DNA of 64,000 nt from Klenkia brasiliensis (GTDB lineage Bacteria > Actinomycetota > Actinomycetes > Mycobacteriales > Geodermatophilaceae): assembly GCF_900100695.1 (NCBI RefSeq), contig NZ_FNCF01000003.1:248001-312000 (forward strand), written 5' to 3'. Position numbers and translations under genes: made by a program. Positions 17,697 to 27,619 of this stretch are shown piece by piece; within the stretch, counting starts at the first letter, position 1, and each line of letters begins with the position of its first letter. Below the pieces are notes generated by a model. The model did no database searches and was not told the origin of the DNA. It was given only the letters and a program-made list of their open reading frames with translations.

Positions 17697-17717
17697 GATG
17701 CATTGAACCAATGCATC
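17697..17717 (-). promoter_or_regulatory. Perfect palindromic operator upstream of the GntR operon
   Basis: GATGCATTG-AAC-CAATGCATC is a perfect 9-bp inverted repeat with a 3-nt spacer, 10 nt upstream of the first ATG. An overlapping second repeat, CCAATG (17708-17713) with CATTGG (17722-17727), extends it. A TTGACA-like -35 lies at 17744-17749 on the minus strand. Autoregulation by the GntR protein is inferred. Confidence 0.75.
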
Positions 17718-17800
17718 GGTACATTGGACCACGACGACGGGTCTGTCAACGACCGCCGGCCCGTCCAGGCGGCGCCTGCGCCGGGGCGGCGGCGCGGGCC

Positions 17801-18100
17801 TCACCAGCTGGCCTTCGTGATGCCGGGCAGCTCGCCCCGGTGGGCCATCTCCCGCATGCGCACCCGGGAGAGACCGAACGTGCGCAGGTACCCCCGCGGC
17901 CGGCCGTCGGCGACGTCGCGGTTGCGCACCCGGGTGGCCGAGGCGTCCCGCGGCATCCGCTGCAGGGCCGCGACCGCGGCGGCCCGCTGGGCGTCGTCCC
18001 CGGTGCGCAGCTGCTCCTTCAGCTCGGCCCGGCGGGCCGCCCACCGGGCGACCACGACCTTGCGCTGCTCGTTCTTGGCGATCTTCGAGGCCTTGGCCAT
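17801..18100 (-). CDS. rpsN: 30S ribosomal protein S14, zinc-independent paralogue
   Basis: 99 residues with the long-form S14 sequence, from [13 protein letters not shown] to the C-terminal [20 protein letters not shown]. It contains no cysteine, so it lacks the CxxC pairs of the zinc S14 form. It replaces zinc-bearing S14 in ribosomes made under zinc limitation. It is 1 nt after rpmB2 on the same strand and shares the Zur-type control region at 18355-18369. Confidence 0.95.
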   Translation of the reverse strand: MAKASKIAKNEQRKVVVARWAARRAELKEQLRTGDDAQRAAAVAALQRMPRDASATRVRNRDVADGRPRGYLRTFGLSRVRMREMAHRGELPGITKASW

Positions 18101-18101
18101 G

Positions 18102-18338
18102 TCAGCGGACCGCCCGGTCCCGCTGGATGCGGGCCCAGACCGCCTCGATGCCCTGCACGTCGATGGTCTTGATGCCGCGGGTGGAGACGGTCAGCCGCAC
18201 GTAGCGGCCCTCGCTGGGCAGCCAGAACCGCTTGCGCTGCAGGTTGGGGTCGAAGCGGCGACTGGTCCGCCGGTGGGAGTGGCTCACGGCCTTGCCGAAG
18301 GTCGGCTTCCGGCCGGTCACCTCGCAGAAGGTGGTCAT
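18102..18338 (-). CDS. rpmB: 50S ribosomal protein L28, zinc-independent paralogue
   Basis: 78 residues, beginning [23 protein letters not shown]. Zinc-type L28 has a CxxC near the N-terminus; here only one Cys (position 5) remains and the second position is Thr, so no zinc ribbon forms. It is first in the rpmB2-rpsN2 operon, starting 16 nt from the Zur-type box, and divergent from the COG0523 gene. The remnant Cys suggests descent from a zinc form. Confidence 0.95.
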   Translation of the reverse strand: MTTFCEVTGRKPTFGKAVSHSHRRTSRRFDPNLQRKRFWLPSEGRYVRLTVSTRGIKTIDVQGIEAVWARIQRDRAVR

Positions 18339-18354
18339 GGCTGAGCACCTTAAC

Positions 18355-18369
18355 TGAGAATGATTCTCA
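18355..18369. promoter_or_regulatory. Zur-type box between divergent zinc-starvation operons
   Basis: TGAGAATGATTCTCA is a perfect 7-1-7 inverted repeat, matching the actinobacterial Zur consensus (TGAnAATnATTnTCA type). It sits 16 nt from rpmB2 and 22 nt from the COG0523 gene, so Zur-Zn could repress both directions. Confidence 0.88.
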
Positions 18370-18391
18370 TTCGCGTGTAGGGTCTGCCGGC

Positions 18392-19630
18392 ATGAGCCGA
18401 ACCCCGCTGGTCCTGGTGGCCGGCCTCTCCCCCGCGCACACCGCCCGCGCCGCCGCCGACCTGCAGCTCGCCGCACCCGGCACCGTCGTCGTGCACCACG
18501 ACGTGCGCGGGCTGGCCGAGGGCGTCGTCGTCCGGTCGGTCCGCGACGACACGGGCACCGAGCAGACCGCGCTCGAGCTCGCCCACGGCTGCCTGTCGTG
18601 CACGCTGCGGCTCGACGTCCTGCCGCTGCTGCGCGAGCTGGCCGCCCGGCCGGGCACCGCGCGCATCGTGCTGCAGCTCGACCCGGCACTGGAGCCCGAG
18701 CAGCTGTGCGTCGCGCTGGACGCCGTCGAGCTGCCGGACGGCGGCACGGCCGGCGAGGCGGTGCAGGTGGAGGCCGTGGTCGCCGTCCTGGAGGCCGCGA
18801 GCTGGCTGGCGGACGTGACCGGCGAGGACACCCTGGCCGAGCGCGGCCTGGCCGCCACCGCCGACGACGAGCGCACCGTCGCCCAGGTGCTGCTGGGCGC
18901 GACCGGCTTCGCGGACGTGCTGCTGCTGGCCGGCCCGCCGGTCGAGGACTGGCCGGCGGCCCGGCTGCACGCGGCCCTGGAGCGCTGGGCGCCGACCGCC
19001 CGGGTCGGCGCCGTCGACCACTGGCGCCCGGCCCGGGTGCTGGCCGGTCTCCCCCGCACCGCCCGGCGGGGCCGGGTGCGGCACCCGCACGACGCGCTCC
19101 TGGCCGGGCAGCCCCCGCTGGACGCCGACGCGGGCCTGGAGCTGGTGCGGTTCTCCGCCCGCCGGCCGTTCCACCCCGGGCGGCTGCACGAGGCCTTCGA
19201 CGTCCTGCTCGACGGGGTCGTGGGCACCCGCGGCCGGCTGTGGCTGGCCACCCAGCACGGGTCCGCGGTCTGGCTGGAGTCCGCCGGTGGCGGCCTGCAG
19301 CTCGGGGACGCCGGGCAGTGGCTGGCCACCCTGGGCGACGACCCGCAGCTGTGGGCCCAGGTCGACGACGAGCGCCGGGTGGCCGCGGCGCTGCGCTGGG
19401 ACCCGGTGCACGGCGACCGCGACACCCAGCTCGTCGTGCTCACCCACCGCCAGCCCGCCGGGGCCATCACCGCCGCGCTGGCCGCCGCCCTGCTCACCGA
19501 CGCCGAGCTCGCCCTCGGCCCGGCCGGCTGGGCGGCGCTGGAGGACCCGTTCGGCGCGGCGCACACCGACCCCTGCGAGGCCTCCAGCCCCGCGGACCCC
19601 ACCACCCACCTCAGCGAGGAGAACCGATGA
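18392..19630 (+). CDS. COG0523-like protein, Mrf/Rv0106-type ribosome-hibernation factor
   Basis: 412 residues. It is related to the CobW/COG0523 GTPases but the Walker A site is lost ([11 protein letters not shown] where GxxGxGKT is expected). The metal motif appears as GCLSC (normally CxCC) near residue 68. The C-terminal CobW-C domain is present ([20 protein letters not shown]). This layout matches mycobacterial Rv0106/Mrf, which recruits the hibernation factor MPY to zinc-starved ribosomes (published). Position beside the zinc-free ribosomal genes and the Zur-type box supports that role. The stop overlaps rpmE2. Confidence 0.82.
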   Translation: MSRTPLVLVAGLSPAHTARAAADLQLAAPGTVVVHHDVRGLAEGVVVRSVRDDTGTEQTALELAHGCLSCTLRLDVLPLLRELAARPGTARIVLQLDPALEPEQLCVALDAVELPDGGTAGEAVQVEAVVAVLEAASWLADVTGEDTLAERGLAATADDERTVAQVLLGATGFADVLLLAGPPVEDWPAARLHAALERWAPTARVGAVDHWRPARVLAGLPRTARRGRVRHPHDALLAGQPPLDADAGLELVRFSARRPFHPGRLHEAFDVLLDGVVGTRGRLWLATQHGSAVWLESAGGGLQLGDAGQWLATLGDDPQLWAQVDDERRVAAALRWDPVHGDRDTQLVVLTHRQPAGAITAALAAALLTDAELALGPAGWAALEDPFGAAHTDPCEASSPADPTTHLSEENR

Positions 19631-19872
19631 AGCCCGGCATCCACCCCACCTACCGCACCGTCGTCTTCCGGGACGCCGCCACCGGCACCCTCATCCGCAC
19701 CCGCTCGACCGTGGCGACCGACCAGACCGTGGAGCTGGACGGCGAGGTGCTGCCGCTGGTCCCGGTGGACACCAGCGCGGCGTCGCACCCCTTCTGGACC
19801 GGCAGCGCGCGGGTGCTGGACACCGCGGGCCGCGTGGAGAAGTTCCACGCCCGGTACGGGCGGCGTCGCTGA
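19627..19872 (+). CDS. rpmE2: 50S ribosomal protein L31 type B, zinc-independent
   Basis: 81 residues, starting [14 protein letters not shown]. It has the extended type-B shape ([20 protein letters not shown]) and no Cys. The ATG overlaps the preceding stop (ATGA) and the stop overlaps rpmF2, so the three genes are translationally coupled. It substitutes for zinc L31 during zinc starvation. Confidence 0.95.
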   Translation: MKPGIHPTYRTVVFRDAATGTLIRTRSTVATDQTVELDGEVLPLVPVDTSAASHPFWTGSARVLDTAGRVEKFHARYGRRR

Positions 19873-20036
19873 TGGCCGTCCCGAAGCGGAGGACCTCCCG
19901 GTCACGGACGCGGCACCGCCGGGCGCGGTGGAGGGCCACCCCGCCCGACCTGGTGCCGGTGGTCGTCGACGGCGCCCGCCACCTCGTGCCCCGCCGGCTC
20001 GTCGCCGCGGTGCAGCGGGGGCTGGTGCGGCCCTAG
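19872..20036 (+). CDS. rpmF: 50S ribosomal protein L32, zinc-independent paralogue
   Basis: 54 residues starting [17 protein letters not shown], the L32 N-terminus. The usual CxxC...C zinc site of L32 is absent. It is the last gene of the plus-strand zinc-starvation operon, overlapping rpmE2 (TGATG). Its stop overlaps the convergent gene by 3 nt. Zinc-free L32 is less often listed in these operons than L28, L31, L33 and S14. Confidence 0.9.
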   Translation: MAVPKRRTSRSRTRHRRARWRATPPDLVPVVVDGARHLVPRRLVAAVQRGLVRP

Positions 20037-20857
20037 TCCGGGAGCTGCTCGGCCAGCCGGCGCAGGTCGCGCTCGGCCGCGGGCTCCAGCGGCAGGTCGG
20101 CCAGCACGGCGAGCACCTCGTCGCGCTCCAGGCCCTCCGCGAGCAGCGCGGCCAGCACCCGGTCGGCCGCCGACGCCGGGATGGGCGTCTCCTCCCCCAC
20201 CACCGCGGCGCGGGCCAGGAACAGCACGCCCGACAGCTCGGCGGGGGGAACAGGCGGCGCCGGGGCGGCCTGCCGGGTGATCCCCTCGGCGGCGCGCACC
20301 AGCGACAGCGGCACTCCCTCGGCCTCGACCAGGGCCAGGGGGGTGTCGCCGATCGCGGCCAGCACCAGGTGCTCGGCGACGATCCGCAGCGGCGCCTCCC
20401 ACTCCCCGGCCCGCACCACCGCGGCGACGTCGCCCGGGTCCTCCCCCACGTCGTCGGCCAGCTCGGCCCACGCCTGCGGCCGCGCCGCGCGCAGCCGCTG
20501 CCCGGCCAGCACGCACGTCTCCAGCACGAACGGCTCGAGCACCTCGACGTCGAACCGGTCGGCGCACAGCCCGCCCTCGGCGTCGACCATGTTGAGCACG
20601 TCGCGGAAGCTGCCCGGCCGGGCGTCGCCGAGGTCCAGCCGGCCGGTCTCCTCGTCGCCCAGCGGCTGGCCGTTCTCCGCCCGCACCCCGACCGTGGTGC
20701 CGGTGGCCACCAGGCGGCCGCGGCGGCGGGTGTGGTGCGGCCGGTCGCCGGTGCCCACGGCCCACGCGCAGGTCTCGGCGACCAGGGCGGCACTGCGCTC
20801 GCGCAGCACCTCCCGGGTCAGCAGGGCCATCTCGTCGATCTCGAACACGGCGTCCAT
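20033..20857 (-). CDS. Hypothetical protein, 274 aa
   Basis: Starts at ATG 20857 ([13 protein letters not shown]) and ends on the rpmF2 stop. The product is soluble, acidic and Ala/Leu/Glu-rich; the sequence suggests helical repeats in the C-terminal third ([20 protein letters not shown]). No family is recognised. The upstream extension of the frame is Arg/Ser-rich and crosses the divergent amidase start, so the shorter start is preferred. Confidence 0.7.
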   Translation of the reverse strand: MDAVFEIDEMALLTREVLRERSAALVAETCAWAVGTGDRPHHTRRRGRLVATGTTVGVRAENGQPLGDEETGRLDLGDARPGSFRDVLNMVDAEGGLCADRFDVEVLEPFVLETCVLAGQRLRAARPQAWAELADDVGEDPGDVAAVVRAGEWEAPLRIVAEHLVLAAIGDTPLALVEAEGVPLSLVRAAEGITRQAAPAPPVPPAELSGVLFLARAAVVGEETPIPASAADRVLAALLAEGLERDEVLAVLADLPLEPAAERDLRRLAEQLPD

Positions 20858-20915
20858 GGTCCACCCGGTGGCCCGCCCGGTTGGCCGGGTCCGCGATCGG
20901 CTCCTAGCGTGGGGC

Positions 20916-22538
20916 ATGCGATCACCCCGGCCGACCGTGCTGCTCGCCGTCGCCGCCCTCCTGCTGGCCGGCTGCAGCTCGGGCAGCGACCCCGACCCCG
21001 CGGCCGCCTCGGGCGCCGCGACGGGGAACGGCGCGGACGTGCGCGACCTGGACGCGCTCACCATCCCCGACCTGCAGTCGATGATGGACGCCGGCGACCT
21101 GACCGCCGTCCAGCTGACCCAGGCCTACCTGGACCGGATCGCCGAGCACGACGACGAGGTGGGCGCCGTCCTCACGCTCAACCCGGACGCGCTGGCCGAC
21201 GCCCGGGCCAGCGACGACGCCCGGGCCGACGGCGGGGCGCGCAGCCCGCTGGAGGGCATCCCGGTGCTGCTCAAGGACAACGTGGACACCGCCGACCTGC
21301 CGACCACCGCCGGCAGCCGGCTGCTGCTGGACTCCGAGCCCGACGACGCGACCATCACCGCCCGCCTGCTCGACGCCGGGGCGGTCGTCATCGGCAAGGC
21401 GAACCTGTCCGAGTGGGCCAACTTCCGCGGCGCGGACTCCACCAGCGGCTGGTCCGGCGCGGGCGGGCAGACGGCCAACCCCTACGTGCTCGACCGCAAC
21501 CCGTGCGGCTCCTCCTCGGGCTCCGCGGCCGGGGTGGCGGCGTCCTTCGCCCAGGTCGCCATCGGCACCGAGACCGACGGCTCGATCGTCTGCCCGTCCG
21601 GCGCGAACGGCGTCGTCGGGGTCAAGCCCACCCTCGGGCAGGTCTCGCGGGACGGCGTCGTGCCCATCTCGGCCGAGCAGGACACCGCCGGCCCGATCGC
21701 CCGGCACGCCGTGGACGCCGCCCTGCTGCTGGCCGTCGTCGCCGGCCCGGACGACGCCGACGAGGCGACCGCCCAGGTGCCCGACGGCACGGACACCGGC
21801 TTCGCCGACCTGGACCTCGACGCCCTGCAGGGCACCCGGATCGGGGTCTGGTCCCCCGCCCCCGACTCCGGGGTCGACGCCGGCACCCTCGCCGTCCTGA
21901 CCTCCGCGGTGGCCGCGCTGGAGGCCGCGGGGGCGACCACGGTGCCGGTGGAGCTGCCCTACCAGGACGAGATCGGCGAGGGCGAGACACCGGCGCTGCT
22001 GGCCGAGTTCGACCGCGACCTGACCGCCTACCTCGAGGCCACCGACGGCGACGTGCCCGACGACCTGGCCGGGCTCGTCGCGGAGAACGACGACGACCCG
22101 GTCGAGCTCGCCTACTTCGGCCAGGAGCTCTTCACCGAGGCCATCGCGGCGCCCGACGCGGAGCAGACCCGCGACCGCATCCGCGACCTGGCGCAGCGGT
22201 CGGTCGACGAGACCCTGGCCCAGGGCCCCGGCGACGACGACGACCTGACCGCGATCGTGGCGCTCACCGGCACCCCGGCCTGGGTGACCCGGTACGCCGG
22301 CGTCGACGGCGTCGCCGACGAGTTCGTGTACAGCTCCTCGACCCCGGCGGCGGTCGCCGGCTACCCGGCGGTGAGCGTGCCGGCCGGGTTCGCCGGGCCG
22401 CGCGGCGCACTGCCGGTGGGCGTCAGCTTAATCGGCACCGGGTGGTCCGACGCCGACCTGCTCGACGTCGCCGCCGACTTCGAGGACCAGGCGCAGGCCC
22501 GCCGCGCCCCGGGCTTCCTCGCGACGGTGGGTGCCTGA
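20916..22538 (+). CDS. Amidase-signature lipoprotein
   Basis: 540 residues. The signal peptide ends in a lipobox (LLAGC, Cys near residue 19), so it is extracytoplasmic. The amidase signature is intact: catalytic Lys in LLKDNVDT (near 119), cis-Ser in GTETDGSIVCP and the nucleophile in GSSSGSAAGV (near 200). The family hydrolyses amide bonds by a Ser-cisSer-Lys triad. The stop overlaps the SDR start (TGATG), suggesting a joint pathway acting on an external amide, though the substrate is unknown. Confidence 0.9.
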   Translation: MRSPRPTVLLAVAALLLAGCSSGSDPDPAAASGAATGNGADVRDLDALTIPDLQSMMDAGDLTAVQLTQAYLDRIAEHDDEVGAVLTLNPDALADARASDDARADGGARSPLEGIPVLLKDNVDTADLPTTAGSRLLLDSEPDDATITARLLDAGAVVIGKANLSEWANFRGADSTSGWSGAGGQTANPYVLDRNPCGSSSGSAAGVAASFAQVAIGTETDGSIVCPSGANGVVGVKPTLGQVSRDGVVPISAEQDTAGPIARHAVDAALLLAVVAGPDDADEATAQVPDGTDTGFADLDLDALQGTRIGVWSPAPDSGVDAGTLAVLTSAVAALEAAGATTVPVELPYQDEIGEGETPALLAEFDRDLTAYLEATDGDVPDDLAGLVAENDDDPVELAYFGQELFTEAIAAPDAEQTRDRIRDLAQRSVDETLAQGPGDDDDLTAIVALTGTPAWVTRYAGVDGVADEFVYSSSTPAAVAGYPAVSVPAGFAGPRGALPVGVSLIGTGWSDADLLDVAADFEDQAQARRAPGFLATVGA

Positions 22539-23281
22539 TGGACCTGCAGCTGACCGGGAAGCGGGCGCTGGTCACCGGCGCCGGGCGCGGCATCGGCAAG
22601 GCGGTCGCGCTGCGGCTGGCGGAGGAGGGTGCGCAGGTGGCCCTGCTGGCCCGCTCCCGCGAGCAGCTGGAGGCGACCGCGGCGCAGCTGGCCGGCCCCT
22701 CGCTCGTCGTCCCCGCCGACACCACCGACGACGCCGCGGTGCGCGCCGCCGTCGCGGCCGTGGTGGACGCCTGGGGCGGGGTCGACGTGCTGGTCAACGC
22801 CGCGGCCCGGCCGGCGTCCTCGGCCCCGGTGCCCGCGCTGGCCGACCTGGAGGACGACGCCCTGCGCGTCGAGGTCGAGACGAAGGTGCTGGGCTACCTG
22901 CGCTGCGCCCGCGCCGCCGCCCCGCACATGACCGCGCAGGGGTGGGGCCGCATCGTCAACGTCAGCGGCCTCAACGCCCGCGCGACCGGCAACCTGGTCG
23001 GCACGGTGCGCAACGTCGCGGTGGCCGCGCTGACGGCCAACCTGGCCGAGGAGCTCGGGCCGCACGGGGTCAACGTCACCTGCGTGCACCCCGGTGCCAC
23101 GGTCACGGAGCGCACGCCGGCCGACGTCGCCGCCGCCCCGGCCGGCAACCGGATCGGCCGGATGGTCACCGCCGAGGAGGTGGCCGACGTGGTGGTGTTC
23201 CTGTGCTCCCCCCGCAGCGTGGCCGTCACCGGCGACGCGGTCCCCGCCGGCGGCGGCACCCGCGGGGTGGCCGTCTATTAG
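22538..23281 (+). CDS. SDR-family protein lacking the YxxxK catalytic pair
   Basis: 247 residues with the Rossmann cofactor motif TGAGRGIG (near 13-20) and VNAAARP in place of NNAG. The Ser-bearing strand is present (VNVSGLNAR). Where classical SDRs carry Y-x3-K, the text reads VGTVRNVAVAALT, so both Tyr and Lys are missing. The following LAEELGPHGVNVTCVHPG is standard. It binds NAD(P) but may not be a normal ketoreductase. It is coupled to the amidase; its stop overlaps the convergent HDOD gene. Confidence 0.85.
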   Translation: MDLQLTGKRALVTGAGRGIGKAVALRLAEEGAQVALLARSREQLEATAAQLAGPSLVVPADTTDDAAVRAAVAAVVDAWGGVDVLVNAAARPASSAPVPALADLEDDALRVEVETKVLGYLRCARAAAPHMTAQGWGRIVNVSGLNARATGNLVGTVRNVAVAALTANLAEELGPHGVNVTCVHPGATVTERTPADVAAAPAGNRIGRMVTAEEVADVVVFLCSPRSVAVTGDAVPAGGGTRGVAVY

Positions 23282-24186
23282 ACCAGCAGGGCCCGGCGCA
23301 GCTCGGCGGCCTCGGTGCGCACCTTGAGCAGCACCGGCGGGACGTCGGCGTCGCGCAGCCGGTCGCAGGACAGCCGACCGATCGGCTGCGGCGCGTAGCC
23401 GGGCACCGTGGCGCGGTCGGTGATCTCGAACGCCGCGCGCAGCACGCCCCCGGCGACCGAGCCCAGGTCGTCCAGCTCGGTCACCGGCGCGACCATCGCG
23501 GCCGGGAAGCCCCAGTGCCGCATGGCCGCCGAGGTCAGCTGCACCGCGTGCACGCCGTAGCGGTCGACCTCCGCCGCCCGCCGGGCGGCCGCCGCGGGCA
23601 GCGCGGCCACCTCCGCGTACCCGGCCGGGTCGTGGTGGGTCAGCAGCGCCGCGCCGAGCTGCGCGAGCAGGCCGGTGCACATCGCGTCCTGCGCGCGCAT
23701 GCCCATCCGCGGCGCGAGGGCCTCGCAGGCCAGCGCCAGGTGCGTGGTGGTCACCCAGTGGTCGGGCGGCAGCGTGCCGTCGTCGGGGCCGGTGAGGGCG
23801 ACGCTGGCCATCGACCGCACGGTGGCGAACCCGACCACGGTGACCGCGAACTGCAGCGAGGACACCCGGCCGGACAGGCCGTAGAACGCCGAGTTGGCGA
23901 GCTTGAGCACCCGGCCGGTGAGCGCGGCGTCGGCGGCCAGCAGGCGCGACAGCTCGCGGGCGCCGGCGTCCTCGGCGTGGCTGAGCGCGACGATCTGCGC
24001 GGCGACGGGCCGCTGGGCGGCCAGCTCGTCGATGTGCGAGAGCACCTCGTGCACGTCGAAGGCCACCCCCGGCAGCAGCGCCGCGGCGAGCTCGGCCTCG
24101 GTGGGCTCGGCGTCCTCGACCGGGAGGTCGTCGTCGGGGTCGGCGGGCAGCAGGGGCTCCAGCACGTCCCAGGGCTGCCCGGTCAC
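23278..24186 (-). CDS. HDOD-domain signalling protein
   Basis: 302 residues from GTG 24186, overlapping the GGDEF-EAL stop by 4 nt. The HDOD domain spans about 45-240, with LLAADAALTGRVLKLANSAF and the characteristic helical bundle. HDOD proteins are non-hydrolytic relatives of HD phosphohydrolases used in c-di-GMP and stress signalling. Co-translation with the GGDEF-EAL gene suggests that it acts with it. Confidence 0.88.
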   Translation of the reverse strand: MTGQPWDVLEPLLPADPDDDLPVEDAEPTEAELAAALLPGVAFDVHEVLSHIDELAAQRPVAAQIVALSHAEDAGARELSRLLAADAALTGRVLKLANSAFYGLSGRVSSLQFAVTVVGFATVRSMASVALTGPDDGTLPPDHWVTTTHLALACEALAPRMGMRAQDAMCTGLLAQLGAALLTHHDPAGYAEVAALPAAAARRAAEVDRYGVHAVQLTSAAMRHWGFPAAMVAPVTELDDLGSVAGGVLRAAFEITDRATVPGYAPQPIGRLSCDRLRDADVPPVLLKVRTEAAELRRALLV

Positions 24187-26279
24187 CGGGCCCGCTCCGC
24201 GAACCAGGCGGTCGTGGCCGCGGCGTCCATCGGCCGGGCGATCCCGTACCCCTGCAGGTGCGTGGCACCCATCCCGGCCAGTGCGCGTACCTGCTCCACC
24301 GTCTCCACCCCTTCGGCCACCGTCGACAGGCCCAGCCCGGTCGCCAGCGCGACGACCGCGCCGGTGATCTCGGGGTGGCCCTCGGAGAGCTCGGCCACGA
24401 AGGACCGGTCGATCTTGAGGCAGTCCACCGGCAGCCGGCGCAGGTGTGCCAGCGACGAGTAGCCGGTGCCGAAGTCGTCGACGGCCACGGACGTGCCCAG
24501 GTCGCGCAGCCGGTGCAGCACCAGCAGCGCCAGGTCCGGGTCCCGCACCAGGGCGGACTCGGTCAGCTCCACGCAGATCCGCTCGTAGCCCACGCCGAGC
24601 CTGGTCACCGTGTCGGTGAGCAGGGCGGGCAGGTGCTCGTCCAGCTGCAGCGCGGACACGTTGACGTGCACGACCCGCGGCGCGCCGAGGCCGAGCTCGG
24701 CGTCCCACGCCGCGACCTGGGCGCAGGCCTGCTCGAGCACCGCCGCGCCCAGGGCGCCCACCAGCCCGGTCTCCTCGGCCAGCGGCACGAAGACGTCCGG
24801 GCCGATCCAGCCGCGCTGCGGGTGCTGCCAGCGGGCGAGCGCCTCGACGCCGACCGGCCGCATGGTCTCGGTCTCCACGACGGGCTGGTAGTGCACGGTG
24901 AGGCCGCCGCCGTCGATCGCCGCCCGCAGGTCGGCCACCAGCCGCAGCTTGTCCCGCGCCTGGGACCGGGCGCCCTGGTCGAGCACCGAGACCCGGCCCT
25001 TGCCGCCGGCCTTGGCCTGGTACATGGCGATGTCGCAGTCGCGGACGAGCTCGTCGGCGCTGGCGTGCTCGGCGGTCTGCACGGTGACCCCGACGCTGAC
25101 CCGCACCCCCACGCCGACCCCGCCCAGCTGCACCGGCCGGGCCAGCTCGGCGGAGATGCGCCCACCCAGGGCGACCGCGGCGTCCTCGTCGACGTCCTCG
25201 CAGACCACCACGAACTCGTCGCCGCCGAAGCGGACGACCAGGTCCGACGGGCGCACGACGGCGCGCAGCCGGTGGGCCACCTGCACCAGCAGCTGGTCGC
25301 CCGCGGCGTGGCCGAGGGAGTCGTTGACCACCTTGAAGTCGTCGACGTCGAGGAAGAGGCAGGCCAGCCCGCCGTGGGCGCCGGGCTGGAACCGCTGGGC
25401 GACGAAGGAGGCCAGCCGGGTGCGGTTGGGCAGCCCGGTCAGCGGGTCGTGGGTGGCCTGGTGCTCCAGCTGGTCCTGGAACGCCAGCCGCTCGGTGACG
25501 TCCTCGATGGTGGCGACGAACCCGCTGCCCAGGCCCGGGGTGTGCAGGTGGGCGAAGCGCAGCACGGTGGTGCGCTCCTCGCCGTCGGCGCGCAGCAGCC
25601 GCGCCCGGACGTCGCCGACCTCCCCGGTGAGCGCGGCCGCGGCGGTGTCCACCACGTCCCCGACGTCCTCGGGGTGGATGCCGGCCAGCCAGCCGGTGCC
25701 CAGCAGCTGCTCGGCCTGGCGGTCGACCAGCCGGCAGAAGGCGTCGTTGACGTGCGCCAGCCGCAGCCCCTGCTCCGAGAGCAGGGTCGGCACCGGGGAG
25801 CGCTCGGTGAGGGTGGTGAAGCGCCGCTCGTGGGCGGCGGCGGAGTCGGCCAGCGCCCGCTCGGTGGCGGTGCGCGCGTGCTGCGCGGTCACCGTCCAGA
25901 CCCCGGCGTCCGAGGACGGCGTGGTGGTGACGACGAGGTCCAGCAGCGCGCCGGTGCGGGACCGGCCGCGCAACTCGGTGGTCACCGTCCGCTCGCGGCG
26001 CAGCAGCACCCCGGGCGGGGTCCCGGGCAGCAGCCGGTCCAGCGCCATGCCCAGCACGTCGGTGGTGGCGTGCCCGAGCAGCCGCTCGACGCCGGCGCCC
26101 GCCCAGCGCACCCGGGGGCCGCCGGCCTCGGCGACCACCACGAGCACCGCGGCGTCGACGCGGACGGAGGCGGCGTGCAGCACGGCCCGCGAGACGCGGG
26201 CGGCGTCGAGCACCTCCCGCGAGGTCACCCGGGGACGGCGGGCGACCGCCGGGTTCTGGTCCGTCGTCGGGCTGGGCAC
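24183..26279 (-). CDS. PAS-GGDEF-EAL c-di-GMP protein
   Basis: About 698 residues. PAS-like sensor regions lie at about 60-150 and 165-280. The GGDEF domain has an intact RFGGDEF (near 355). The EAL domain has VEALARW (near 478), the DDFGTGYSS loop and the LQGYGIARP end. Both cyclase and phosphodiesterase motifs look intact, so it may make or degrade c-di-GMP. There is no transmembrane segment. The start is uncertain: GTG 26279 is used because longer starts reach the divergent acyl-CoA dehydrogenase gene. Confidence 0.88.
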   Translation of the reverse strand: MPSPTTDQNPAVARRPRVTSREVLDAARVSRAVLHAASVRVDAAVLVVVAEAGGPRVRWAGAGVERLLGHATTDVLGMALDRLLPGTPPGVLLRRERTVTTELRGRSRTGALLDLVVTTTPSSDAGVWTVTAQHARTATERALADSAAAHERRFTTLTERSPVPTLLSEQGLRLAHVNDAFCRLVDRQAEQLLGTGWLAGIHPEDVGDVVDTAAAALTGEVGDVRARLLRADGEERTTVLRFAHLHTPGLGSGFVATIEDVTERLAFQDQLEHQATHDPLTGLPNRTRLASFVAQRFQPGAHGGLACLFLDVDDFKVVNDSLGHAAGDQLLVQVAHRLRAVVRPSDLVVRFGGDEFVVVCEDVDEDAAVALGGRISAELARPVQLGGVGVGVRVSVGVTVQTAEHASADELVRDCDIAMYQAKAGGKGRVSVLDQGARSQARDKLRLVADLRAAIDGGGLTVHYQPVVETETMRPVGVEALARWQHPQRGWIGPDVFVPLAEETGLVGALGAAVLEQACAQVAAWDAELGLGAPRVVHVNVSALQLDEHLPALLTDTVTRLGVGYERICVELTESALVRDPDLALLVLHRLRDLGTSVAVDDFGTGYSSLAHLRRLPVDCLKIDRSFVAELSEGHPEITGAVVALATGLGLSTVAEGVETVEQVRALAGMGATHLQGYGIARPMDAAATTAWFAERAR

Positions 26280-26436
26280 GCTGGCAGGGTCGGCAGGTGC
26301 ACGCCGGGGCTGGAGCCGCGGACCGCCCGCCTCCCCCGCACGGGTGGGACGGGGACCGGTTACCGACGAGTAGGTACGTGTGGGATCGTCGGGGCCACGG
26401 TGCGCGCCGCCGCCACCGGAGGAGGAAGGGTCGTCC

Positions 26437-27615
<1,179 letters not shown>

Positions 27616-27619
27616 CCTG

